A stretch of 21,287 bases of DNA from Planctomycetota bacterium (GTDB lineage: Bacteria; Planctomycetota; Planctomycetia; Pirellulales; Pirellulaceae), in NCBI GenBank assembly GCA_023430365.1, contig JAEZAS010000457.1, positions 1-21,287 on the forward strand. Reading direction: 5' to 3'. Shown piece after piece: positions 1-6,704 of this stretch. Under the pieces are notes generated by a model. The model was not told the origin of the DNA and made no database searches. It worked only from the letters and a program-made list of their open reading frames with translations. A program made the position numbers and the translations under genes. The stretch's first letter is position 1. Every line of letters starts with the position of its first letter.

Positions 1-1263
1 GACGTGGACGGCATCTACACGACCGACCCGCGCGTGGTGCCCGAAGCGCGGCGGATGAATCGCATCAGCTACGACGAAATGCTCGAACTGGCCAGCCTCG
101 GGGCGGGCGTCATGCACAGCCGCTCGATCGAGTTCGGCAAGAAGTTCGATACGCCGATCCACGTCCGCAGCAGCTTCACCGATCAGCCGGGAACGATGAT
201 CGTCGACGAGCCGGAACGCCCCGACCAACCGGTCAGCGGCGCGGCGATTACCAAGGACGAAGCGCTCATCACGGTGCACGGCGTGCCTGATGTGCCGGGG
301 ACCAGCCTGGAGATTTTCTCACGCGTGGCGGCCAAGAACATCGCCGTCGACATGATCGTGCAGAACGTCGGCGTGTCGGGCAAAGCCGACATCTCGTTCA
401 CCGTGACGCGCGGCGAACTCCCCTCCGCCCTGGAAGCGGTGCAGGAGGCGGTGAACCTCGTGGGGGCCGATCAGGTGAGCTCCGACGACAACGTGGCCAA
501 GGTGTCGGTCGTGGGGCTCGGCATGGCCCGGCAGACCGGCGTGGCGCAGAAGATGTTCGACGCCCTGGCGGAGGCGGGCATCAACATTCACATGATCACG
601 ACGAGCGAAATCAAGATTTCGGTGCTCGTCAACCGCGACGACTCGCAGCGGGCCCTGCGCATCGTGCATCAGACGTTTGAGCTGGAGAAGGAAGCCCCCG
701 TCTCCGCCGTGACGACCAAGGCCAACGAGCGGGCCGCCGATGCGGCGACCGTGGTCGCCCGGCTGCAGGGGGTCAACATGGAAGACCTGACGATTGACGA
801 CATCGAGCTCGACGCCACGCAGGCCCGCGTGACGATCCAGGGCGTGCCCGATGAGCCGGGAATCGCCGCTCGCGTGTTCAAGGAAGTCGCCGAGGAGGGG
901 ATCTTCGTCGACATGATCGTGCAAAGCCACCCGAAGTCGGGCCGCGGTCAGGCCACGCTCAGCTTCACGGCCCCGCGGGAACAACTGGAGCAGAGCCTCG
1001 CGGTCGCCAAGCGAATCAGCGAGACGCTCAAGTGCAAAGGCGCGACCAGCAGCCCGGCCATCGCCAAGCTGTCGGTCAGCGGCGTCGGCCTGCGAACGCA
1101 CGTGGGTGTGGCGATTCGGATGTTCAAGGCGCTTGCCTCGGCGGGGATCAACGTCGAGATGATCAACACGAGCGAAGTGCGCGTGAACGTGGTCGTCGAA
1201 GGAGACAAGGGAGAGCAGGGGCTCAAGCAACTGCAGCAGGCGTTCAAGGACGTGCTGCGGTAG
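1..1263 (+). CDS. lysC: Aspartate kinase, C-terminal part (5' end outside window)
   Basis: Aspartate kinase phosphorylates L-aspartate in the cytoplasm, the committed step to lysine, threonine, methionine and diaminopimelate. The frame is open from base 1, so the N-terminal part of the kinase domain lies upstream. The visible part begins with the conserved DVDGIYTTDPR stretch that ends the kinase domain, then RISYDEMLELASLGAGVMH. Two ACT pairs follow: about residues 88-157 and 167-227, then 273-342 and 354-417 of the visible 420. The pairs resemble each other (VPDVPGTS...VDMIVQ against VPDEPGIA...VDMIVQ), which indicates an internal duplication. Most aspartokinases carry two ACT domains. A four-ACT form is known from cyanobacteria (Synechocystis). 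ACT domains bind lysine and/or threonine for feedback inhibition; which effector acts here cannot be read from the sequence. The gene converges on the ribokinase gene, with a REP-like pair between them. Confidence 0.96.
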   Translation, partial: DVDGIYTTDPRVVPEARRMNRISYDEMLELASLGAGVMHSRSIEFGKKFDTPIHVRSSFTDQPGTMIVDEPERPDQPVSGAAITKDEALITVHGVPDVPGTSLEIFSRVAAKNIAVDMIVQNVGVSGKADISFTVTRGELPSALEAVQEAVNLVGADQVSSDDNVAKVSVVGLGMARQTGVAQKMFDALAEAGINIHMITTSEIKISVLVNRDDSQRALRIVHQTFELEKEAPVSAVTTKANERAADAATVVARLQGVNMEDLTIDDIELDATQARVTIQGVPDEPGIAARVFKEVAEEGIFVDMIVQSHPKSGRGQATLSFTAPREQLEQSLAVAKRISETLKCKGATSSPAIAKLSVSGVGLRTHVGVAIRMFKALASAGINVEMINTSEVRVNVVVEGDKGEQGLKQLQQAFKDVLR

Positions 1264-1271
1264 GCAATGTC

Positions 1272-1389
1272 GTCCACACACTCCGTGTGCGGACAGTGCT
1301 GCGAGTTGGCGCTGCGGTGCTGTTGCTCTTGGCCTGATTCTGTCGGCGAGGTCTTTCTGCGAGGCTGTCGGCACACGGAGTGTGCCGAC
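1272..1389. repeat. Inverted pair of REP-like hairpins between convergent genes
   Basis: Two 23-bp near-palindromes lie about 72 bp apart. The copy at 1367-1389 has a perfect 10-bp stem (GTCGGCACAC / GTGTGCCGAC) around a GGA loop. The copy at 1272-1294 pairs GTCC/GGAC and CACAC/GTGTG with one mismatch. They are inverted with respect to each other: CACACTCCGTGTGC on one side and its complement on the other. The pair fills almost the whole space between the stop of the aspartokinase gene (+) and the stop of the ribokinase gene (-), and the second hairpin touches the latter stop codon. The arrangement resembles a BIME (paired REP) and could serve as a bidirectional terminator. There is no clear T-run, so that role is inferred. 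Confidence 0.7.
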
Positions 1390-2303
1390 TACACTGCGTC
1401 GATTTCTTGGCGCGTGGGTAGGGATGGTTGGGCGCCTGGTTTGGTGGTGGCCAGGCTGGCGGCGATGGTGGCCCAGTTGGCGGCTTCGAAGAAGCTGCGT
1501 CCTTCGGCCAGGGCGACGGCGAGCGCTCCACTGAAGGCGTCCCCGGCGCCCGTCGCGTCAACGGCGGCGACCTTTCTCGCCGGAATGATGTCGGCGTCGC
1601 TGCCTTGAACGGCCACGGCCCCCAGGCTGCCGAGCGTGATGATCACGCCCCGAGGCCCCGCTTGCTCGATCCAGCGGGCTGCGGCGATCGCCGAATTGGC
1701 GTCGCTGACACGCAGGTCGGTTATCAGTTCGGCCTCGGTTTCATTTGGCGTAAGGATGTCGGCCAGGGCCAGCAGATTGCCGCACTGACGCTGCGGAACG
1801 GCTGGCGCCGGGTTGAGGATCGTCGTCAGGCCGAAACGCTTCGCGCGGGCGAGTCCCGCCTCGACCGTTTCCAGCGGCAACTCCTGCGAGGCTAGGAATA
1901 CCTGCGCCTGGCGAAAGACCGAGTCGGGCACCGCGTCGATATGAGCCGGGGACAGGGCCAGGTTGGCTCCGCTGGCGACGCTGATCGAGTTCTCTCCCGC
2001 CGCATCGACCATGATCAGGGCGACTCCCGAGGCGTGCCCCGGAAGGACCGAGATGTAGGACGTGTCGAGGTTCTCTTTGCGCAAAGCTTCGAGCGACTGC
2101 TGGCCGAAGAGATCGTCTCCGACGGCGGCGAGGAAGGTCACCGGCGAGCGACCAGCCCGCGCGGCGGCTACGGCCTGGTTGGCTCCCTTTCCGCCGGAGG
2201 CCTGCAGGAACTGTCCGCCGATCACCGTCTCGCCGGGGCGAGGGAGGCTCGTGGAGCGGACGATGAGATCCGTGTTGATCGAACCGAGGACAATGACTGA
2301 CAT
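1389..2303 (-). CDS. rbsK: Ribokinase (PfkB-family sugar kinase)
   Basis: Predicted cytoplasmic kinase that makes ribose 5-phosphate from ribose and ATP. The 304-aa length is normal for ribokinase. The N-terminal PfkB region reads MSVIVLGSINTD, with the substrate-binding GGKGANQA motif at residues 37-44. NPAPA (164-168) and NETE (187-190) follow. The PfkB signature DATGAGDAFSGA starts at 249, with catalytic Asp255. I chose the ATG at 2303 because the conserved strand begins there and AGGGAG lies about 10 nt upstream; a longer in-frame start at 2339 adds 12 unconserved residues. No ribose transporter or rbsD is nearby, so the substrate rests on family resemblance, and another PfkB sugar kinase is possible. 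The gene is downstream of mnmE on the same strand, 139 bp away, with a repeat element between them. Confidence 0.88.
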   Translation of the reverse strand: MSVIVLGSINTDLIVRSTSLPRPGETVIGGQFLQASGGKGANQAVAAARAGRSPVTFLAAVGDDLFGQQSLEALRKENLDTSYISVLPGHASGVALIMVDAAGENSISVASGANLALSPAHIDAVPDSVFRQAQVFLASQELPLETVEAGLARAKRFGLTTILNPAPAVPQRQCGNLLALADILTPNETEAELITDLRVSDANSAIAAARWIEQAGPRGVIITLGSLGAVAVQGSDADIIPARKVAAVDATGAGDAFSGALAVALAEGRSFFEAANWATIAASLATTKPGAQPSLPTRQEIDAV

Positions 2304-2366
2304 CGTGCCGCCGCTCCCTATTTTCGTGGCTCCGAGCAATCTCGCAGTAGCTGCATTCGCTGTGAA

Positions 2367-2420
2367 TTCAGCGGCTATCGAGTTGAGACCTGGTTTGTCG
2401 GAATTCTGGCGAATTCAGCT
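2367..2420 (+). repeat. Dispersed ~55-bp element, copy A
   Basis: First of three copies in this window (others at 8695-8749 and 20895-20948), all in the same orientation. Each begins with a TCAG-containing stretch (TTCAGC here), runs about 25 bp through a less conserved middle, then enters a conserved core of the form GG(T/A)TTTG-C-GAATTCTGGCGAATTCAGCT. The core folds as a hairpin: (C)GGAATTC, loop TGGC, GAATTCAG. The element lies between mnmE and the ribokinase gene, both on the minus strand, just past the mnmE stop. It could affect transcript ends; function is unknown. Confidence 0.7.
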
Positions 2421-2442
2421 ACCTTTGTGCCATCCCTGTTGG

Positions 2443-3822
2443 CTATTTGCCGATGCAGAACCGGCTGAAGATGCGGTCGAGAACATCATCGGTATAGATG
2501 GCGCCGACGACGCGCCCCAGATCGTCGAGGGCCGAACGGACTTCGGCGGCGACCAATTCCTCGCCCAGGCCGGCGACCGCAGTATCGCGAGCTCGAGCGA
2601 GGCTCTGCGCGGCAAGCAGCAGACTCTCGCGACAGCGGGCGGCCGTGCCAGCGACGACGCTCGTGTCGGCGGCCCCGCTTTGCAACTGACGGGCGATTGC
2701 CTCCTTCAGCTCCGCGAGCCCTTTGCCGGTCTTACTGCTGGTGAAGTAAATGCTCGACGCCGGCGGGTGGTCGTGTGCGCGCGCGGGAGTCGTTGCGTCG
2801 AGCTTTGTGTAGACGATGAGGCGCCGGGCATGTTCGCTTGCGAGTTGCTCACGCTCCCACGGCGACCTCGGCTGGGTGGCGTCGAGGCAGAGGAGAGTCA
2901 GATCGGATTGCTGCGACTGCCGGCCCGTCATCGTTTGGGCCGCGGCGGCGATCGTGTGGGGATCGCCCGCGTCGTCGACGCCCGCCGTATCGACCAGCAG
3001 GCAGCGCAGGCCGGCGATTTCGAGCGAGCGGGTGACGTAGTCGCGCGTGGTTCCGGCGACTTCGGAGACAATCGCCGCCGCTTCGCCAGCCAGCGCGTTG
3101 AGCAGGCTGCTCTTGCCGGCGTTGGGCAGGCCGATGAGCACGACCCGCGGCTGAGCGGTCGCTTCGCCGCGCGACTGCATCTGCTGGGCGATGGCGTCCA
3201 CGCGACGGGCCGCGGCGTCGAGTTGCTGGGTGAGTTCGTCCTGCGTGATGAACTCGATGTCTTCGTCGACGAAGTCGAGGCCGGCTTCGAGATGGGCCAG
3301 CAGATCGAGCAGTTCGCCGCGCAGGGCATGCAGCGGACCCGCCAGGCCGCCGGCGAGTTGGCCGAGGGCGGTTTGCAGTTGGCTGGCGCTTTCGGCGTCG
3401 ATCACTCCCAGGACAGCTTCGGCCTGCGTCAGGTCGAGGCGACCGGCGAGGAAAGCTCGCAGCGTGAATTCACCGGGACGGGCGATGCGCGCTCCGTGGC
3501 GAACGACGGTGGCGAGCGCCGCTTCGAGGAGCGGCGGCGATCCCGGGAGGTGCAGCTCGGCCGCGATTTGCCGCGTGTAGCTGCGCGTGGTGGGCCAAAG
3601 ATAGGCGAATGCCGGGATTGGGCCGCAGAGTCCGCCGACGTCGAACTGGCCGGTGACGATGGACGTTTTGCGAACGTCGCACAGGCGGCCGCCGTCGCCT
3701 GCGATGAACGAATCGGCGAGGCAGTCGATAGCCGCAGGTCCGCTGAGTCGGACGATGCCCCTCGCCGCGCCGCCGGGGGCGGAAGCGATGGCGGCGATGG
3801 TGTCGTCGACTTGGAGGGACAT
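2443..3822 (-). CDS. mnmE: tRNA modification GTPase MnmE (TrmE/ThdF)
   Basis: With MnmG, MnmE installs the 5-carboxymethylaminomethyl (or aminomethyl) group on wobble uridine 34 of certain tRNAs, using GTP and a one-carbon unit from methylene-tetrahydrofolate. The 459 aa match the family length. The N-terminal folate-binding domain starts MSLQVDDTIAAIASAPG and includes PGEFTLRAFLAGRLDLTQAEA at about 117-137. The G domain shows the P-loop GLPNAGKSS (231-239), GTTRD (257-261), DTAG (278-281), TKLD (339-342) and SSKTG (362-366). The protein ends with the diagnostic CIGK (456-459), whose Cys is conserved in the family. No good Shine-Dalgarno precedes the ATG at 3822. Its position downstream of yidC is the classical bacterial order. 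mnmG is not in this window. Confidence 0.97.
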   Translation of the reverse strand: MSLQVDDTIAAIASAPGGAARGIVRLSGPAAIDCLADSFIAGDGGRLCDVRKTSIVTGQFDVGGLCGPIPAFAYLWPTTRSYTRQIAAELHLPGSPPLLEAALATVVRHGARIARPGEFTLRAFLAGRLDLTQAEAVLGVIDAESASQLQTALGQLAGGLAGPLHALRGELLDLLAHLEAGLDFVDEDIEFITQDELTQQLDAAARRVDAIAQQMQSRGEATAQPRVVLIGLPNAGKSSLLNALAGEAAAIVSEVAGTTRDYVTRSLEIAGLRCLLVDTAGVDDAGDPHTIAAAAQTMTGRQSQQSDLTLLCLDATQPRSPWEREQLASEHARRLIVYTKLDATTPARAHDHPPASSIYFTSSKTGKGLAELKEAIARQLQSGAADTSVVAGTAARCRESLLLAAQSLARARDTAVAGLGEELVAAEVRSALDDLGRVVGAIYTDDVLDRIFSRFCIGK

Positions 3823-3886
3823 GGTCGCTGGCGCTGGTCGTTTCGGAGGCGGAATGCCTGGTGCTGCGGGCCTCCCTCACCCTAGC

Positions 3887-3905
3887 CCTCTCCCGCCGGG
3901 AGAGG
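3887..3905. repeat. GC-rich hairpin (CCTCTCCC / GGGAGAGG) upstream of mnmE
   Basis: A perfect 8-bp stem with a GCC loop, preceded by CCCTCACCCTAG. Sequences of this kind (CCCTCACCC..GCCCTCTCCC) are recognisable as a widespread interspersed bacterial repeat. It lies in the yidC-mnmE spacer, about 65 bp before the mnmE start. It could attenuate read-through, but there is no T-run on either strand to call it a factor-independent terminator. Confidence 0.6.
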
Positions 3906-3966
3906 CGAGGACTCATTAGCTACGCCTCGGCGCCGGGGAGCAGCGCCCATCAGCCGTTCGTCCGTC

Positions 3967-4006
3967 CCCCTTGGCCTCTTTGCCTCTTAGCCCCTTCGCC
4001 CCTGGC
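3967..4006. repeat. Degenerate octamer tandem array just 3' of yidC
   Basis: Five 8-bp units in register on the plus strand: CCCCTTGG, CCTCTTTG, CCTCTTAG, CCCCTTCG and a weaker CCCCTGGC; consensus CCYCTTNG. The array ends about 10 bp from the yidC stop codon (4016-4018). Its layout matches the heptamer arrays that follow the two phosphoesterase genes, although the unit is one base longer. Seen directly; no function is known. Confidence 0.6.
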
Positions 4007-4015
4007 TTCAGCCGC

Positions 4016-6439
4016 CTACCGCCGCTTCGGCTTCTGCTTCTTGGCTGGCTTCGAAGACGTAATCGCGCCGTTGCCGCTGGTCTTGGGAGCGGTCGTCGTG
4101 GTCGATGAGGCGACCGTTGTGCCGGCTGGCGGCTTCGGCTTGGTGATCAGCTTGCGTTCGACGACGCTCCAGAGGCTCGACGTGATGAAGTACAAGCAGA
4201 GTCCGGCCGGGACCTTGTAGAACATGATGCCCATGAACACGGTCATGTAGGTCATCATCGTCTGCTGCATCCGCGTCTGGTCGTCGGTCGCGGGTGGCGT
4301 GAACATCTTCTGTTGCAGGATGAACAGAGCGATGGTGAATAGCGGCAGCACGTTGAAGTAGGGGCCCAGCCAGCCGTGGGCTTCGCCTGTGATGACCGGC
4401 CAGGTGATCCAGTCCTTCCAGTACCAGAGCATGTCGGGACCGGCGAGGTTCGACGCCCAGGACAGGCCCGGAATGAGCGACGCGTCACGCAGCTCAATAT
4501 CGACGCTCAGGCAGCGATAGAGCCCGATGAACACCGGCAATTGGAAGAGCAGCAGCAAGCATCCGCCGAATGGATTGAAGTTGTGCTTGGCGTAGAGCTC
4601 GCGCATCGCGCGGCCCTGCTTCTCCATGTCGTCGGCGTACTTCTCCTTGATCTTGGCCATCTCAGGAGCCAGCTGCTGCATCAGGGCCGCGCTCTTCGCC
4701 TGCTTCAGGCTGAACGGGACCATGCAGCCGCGGACGATCACGGTGAGCAGGATGATCGCGATGCCGTAGTTGCCGACGATCCTGTAGAGCGTGTCGAGAA
4801 TGAAACGCAGGGCCCGCGCCGGCCAGGCCGCATAGACCCAGCCGTATTCAATGAGCGAACCGATGTGGTACCTGGCCAGGACGGCCGGATCCTTCGGGCC
4901 GAGAAAGATCTGGTAGTTGTGCTTGATGCTACCTTCCGGCTTGACGACTTCGGCCTGCGGAACCATGCGGACCGTGACATTGCAGGTCTTGCTGCGGGCC
5001 TTTTCGAGGCGGGCCACATCCTGAAGCGGCATGGCGGTCAGGCGAGTGAACAGCAGCGGTTTCTCGGCATTGGGCGATTGCGGCAAGACGACGGCCGAGA
5101 AGAACTGGGTGTCGACGCCGGCAAAGTCGATGGCTTCCGGCTTGCCGCTGGCGAGCAGGCCTTGCTCGACCGGTTGCTTGGCTTCGATCGCCTCGCGGGC
5201 GTCGCTGACCAGTTCGGGGCAACCGAGCAGGTTGTAGGTCTGCCCCGTCGGACGCCAGACGATGTCGCGGGCGCCGGCGCCTTTGAACATCTGGGGGTGC
5301 AGTTTGACCGAGTACCACCAGCCTTCGAGCGGCAGGCCGTTGGGACCGTCGAGTCGGTAGGCGATTTCCTTCGGCTGCTCGCCGAGGTTTTGGATCTCGA
5401 TTTCGAGGTTCAGGTCGTAACCCGGATCGCCGTCCTTCTCGGCCTTCTTGAGCGTGTAACGCTTGATGACATTCAGCGGCGTGGGGTCGGCGCCTTCTTC
5501 GACCGGCGGAGCGTCGACTTCCATGCTGAACGCGACAAAATCGTCCCCTTCGTCCTCCACCTTCCAATCATTGGTGAGCAGCGAAGGGATGTTCTTGAAC
5601 TCGTTTTCGGTCAACTTCAGCGACTTGCCGCCGAGCGTTTCGAACGTCATCAGCATCGATGGCGGCGACAGCCGGCCGAATTCGAATCCGCCGCCAGGCA
5701 ACTGGTTCTCCGGACGCTCGGGACGCAGCATTTCGAGCGGCCGGCGAATGAGCGTCACTTCATAGACGAGGTTCTTCGTCGCGTCGTCCGCGGTGCGCGA
5801 GACGCCGATCTCGATCTTGTCGCCGGGCTTGGTGTCTTTCAGAGCCGTGTCGACGGCGAAGGCGCCGGCGATGGGTTTGCCGGCGATCGAGGTAATCACG
5901 TCGCCGGTTTGGAAACCGTCTTTACCGCCGCCTTGAACGGGCCTGGCGAGCGCGGCGGGGGTGCCGGGACCAACCACGTTGATCCGAGCGCCACCTTCCG
6001 CGTCGGTCAAAGCGAGCTGGCCGAGGTAGCCGTTCTTGTATTCCAGGTCGCGGTATTTGTTCAGTTCAGCCCGCTCGATGCCGGCGCCGCGGCTCGATAG
6101 CGTCACGAGCATCCGGTAGGGGCTCGCGGGGTCGAGCGAACCGAGCGTCAGCCGGCGCTCGGGATTCTTGGGCGTGGCCGGGGTGGACTTTTGTGAGCCG
6201 GTGGCGGGGACTTTGACGGTGTCGGTCCCTTCGCTGGACGACGGCTGGGATTCGTCGTCGTTGTCGGCCTGGGCAGGTTTCTTGGCCTCCGGGCGGTCGT
6301 CCGCTTCGACTTTCTTGGCGTCGGCGGGCTTCTTGGCCACCGGCTTGGGCTCGGGAGCGAGCCAGATCTGAAGTCCGACATAGCCGAGCCAGATCGCCAG
6401 CGCGATGACAACAAAACTGACGAAACGACCTTTTTCCAC
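4016..6439 (-). CDS. yidC: Membrane protein insertase YidC with PDZ-like insert
   Basis: YidC inserts and folds inner-membrane proteins, alone or with SecYEG. It has 807 aa, against about 550 in E. coli. An N-terminal membrane anchor (about 7-28) is followed by a charged Lys/Asp/Glu/Pro-rich linker (30-98) and a large periplasmic domain to about 535. Within that, residues about 150-235 look like a PDZ domain (DGFQTGDVITSIAGKPI), unusual for YidC. The insertase core has a segment near 556-577 with Arg570 in IVRGCMVPF, matching the groove arginine of the family, then the coiled cytoplasmic loop, FGGCLLLLFQLPVFIGLYR (624-642) and further segments to about 762. The tail is Lys-rich (KPAKKQKPKRR), consistent with ribosome contact. 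The start is GTG at 6439; MEKGRF begins just before the anchor, with AGGA close upstream. Confidence 0.97.
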   Translation of the reverse strand: MEKGRFVSFVVIALAIWLGYVGLQIWLAPEPKPVAKKPADAKKVEADDRPEAKKPAQADNDDESQPSSSEGTDTVKVPATGSQKSTPATPKNPERRLTLGSLDPASPYRMLVTLSSRGAGIERAELNKYRDLEYKNGYLGQLALTDAEGGARINVVGPGTPAALARPVQGGGKDGFQTGDVITSIAGKPIAGAFAVDTALKDTKPGDKIEIGVSRTADDATKNLVYEVTLIRRPLEMLRPERPENQLPGGGFEFGRLSPPSMLMTFETLGGKSLKLTENEFKNIPSLLTNDWKVEDEGDDFVAFSMEVDAPPVEEGADPTPLNVIKRYTLKKAEKDGDPGYDLNLEIEIQNLGEQPKEIAYRLDGPNGLPLEGWWYSVKLHPQMFKGAGARDIVWRPTGQTYNLLGCPELVSDAREAIEAKQPVEQGLLASGKPEAIDFAGVDTQFFSAVVLPQSPNAEKPLLFTRLTAMPLQDVARLEKARSKTCNVTVRMVPQAEVVKPEGSIKHNYQIFLGPKDPAVLARYHIGSLIEYGWVYAAWPARALRFILDTLYRIVGNYGIAIILLTVIVRGCMVPFSLKQAKSAALMQQLAPEMAKIKEKYADDMEKQGRAMRELYAKHNFNPFGGCLLLLFQLPVFIGLYRCLSVDIELRDASLIPGLSWASNLAGPDMLWYWKDWITWPVITGEAHGWLGPYFNVLPLFTIALFILQQKMFTPPATDDQTRMQQTMMTYMTVFMGIMFYKVPAGLCLYFITSSLWSVVERKLITKPKPPAGTTVASSTTTTAPKTSGNGAITSSKPAKKQKPKRR

Positions 6440-6703
6440 GTCCTGGGAACCTCACCGCGCTGGGACTAAAGAGCGTCCCCGCTTGCGGGGGAGGCCTGCG
6501 ATTCAATTTTCTGCCGCGCCGAACAAACCGTTTATTCTCCGCCTGAGGCCAATTCTTGCAAGTGCAGCGAGCTAGAGAGCGGGGGAGGGCGGAAAGCGGA
6601 AAGCGGAAAGCGGAGGGCGGAAAGATCCGAAGCTGGTGCTGGCTGGCGGCTTGGGCCCGACCTCTGTCCCCTGAACTCTGAATTCTGCCTTCTGAACTCT
6701 GCC
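6440..6703. other. Spacer upstream of yidC: hairpin and tandem repeats, no gene
   Basis: No convincing gene lies in these 264 bp. From the yidC side there is a hairpin at 6477-6490 (CCCCGC, loop TT, GCGGGG), placed in what would be the yidC leader. An A/T-richer patch at about 6505-6540 could hold the yidC promoter, but no hexamer pair is good enough to call. Two heptamer arrays follow, annotated separately, the second touching the stop codon of the next gene upstream. Confidence 0.5.
6589..6623. repeat. GCGGAAA heptamer array
   Basis: Five contiguous 7-bp units: GCGGAAA three times, GCGGAGG, then GCGGAAA. It lies 40 bp from the second heptamer array (6663-6704), which has a different unit. 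On the minus strand it reads TTTCCGC and follows the phosphoesterase gene. Heptamer arrays (STRR) are known from heterocystous cyanobacteria; relatedness to those is not claimed. Confidence 0.75.
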
Positions 6704-6704
6704 T
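6663..6704. repeat. Heptamer array abutting a stop codon (unit TCTGNNN)
   Basis: Six 7-bp units in perfect register on the plus strand: TCTGTCC, CCTGAAC, TCTGAAT, TCTGCCT, TCTGAAC, TCTGCCT. The last base is also the last base of the TAA stop (6704-6706, minus strand) of the phosphoesterase gene, so the array begins at that gene's 3' end. Period and placement are the same as at 7638-7686 behind the paralogous gene. Confidence 0.75.

Noticed and set aside
319..1374. 351-aa open frame on the minus strand opposite the aspartokinase
   Set aside because: His/Arg/Asp-rich mirror frame of a conserved gene.
2062..3885. 607-aa open frame on the plus strand opposite mnmE and part of the ribokinase gene
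   Set aside because: It is a shadow of high-GC third positions: mnmE on the other strand has every family motif, and the 607-aa translation is low-complexity with no domain.
4376..6100. 574-aa open frame on the plus strand opposite yidC
   Set aside because: Antisense to a clear yidC; composition rich in Asp, Arg, Glu and His typical of mirror frames, no recognisable domain.
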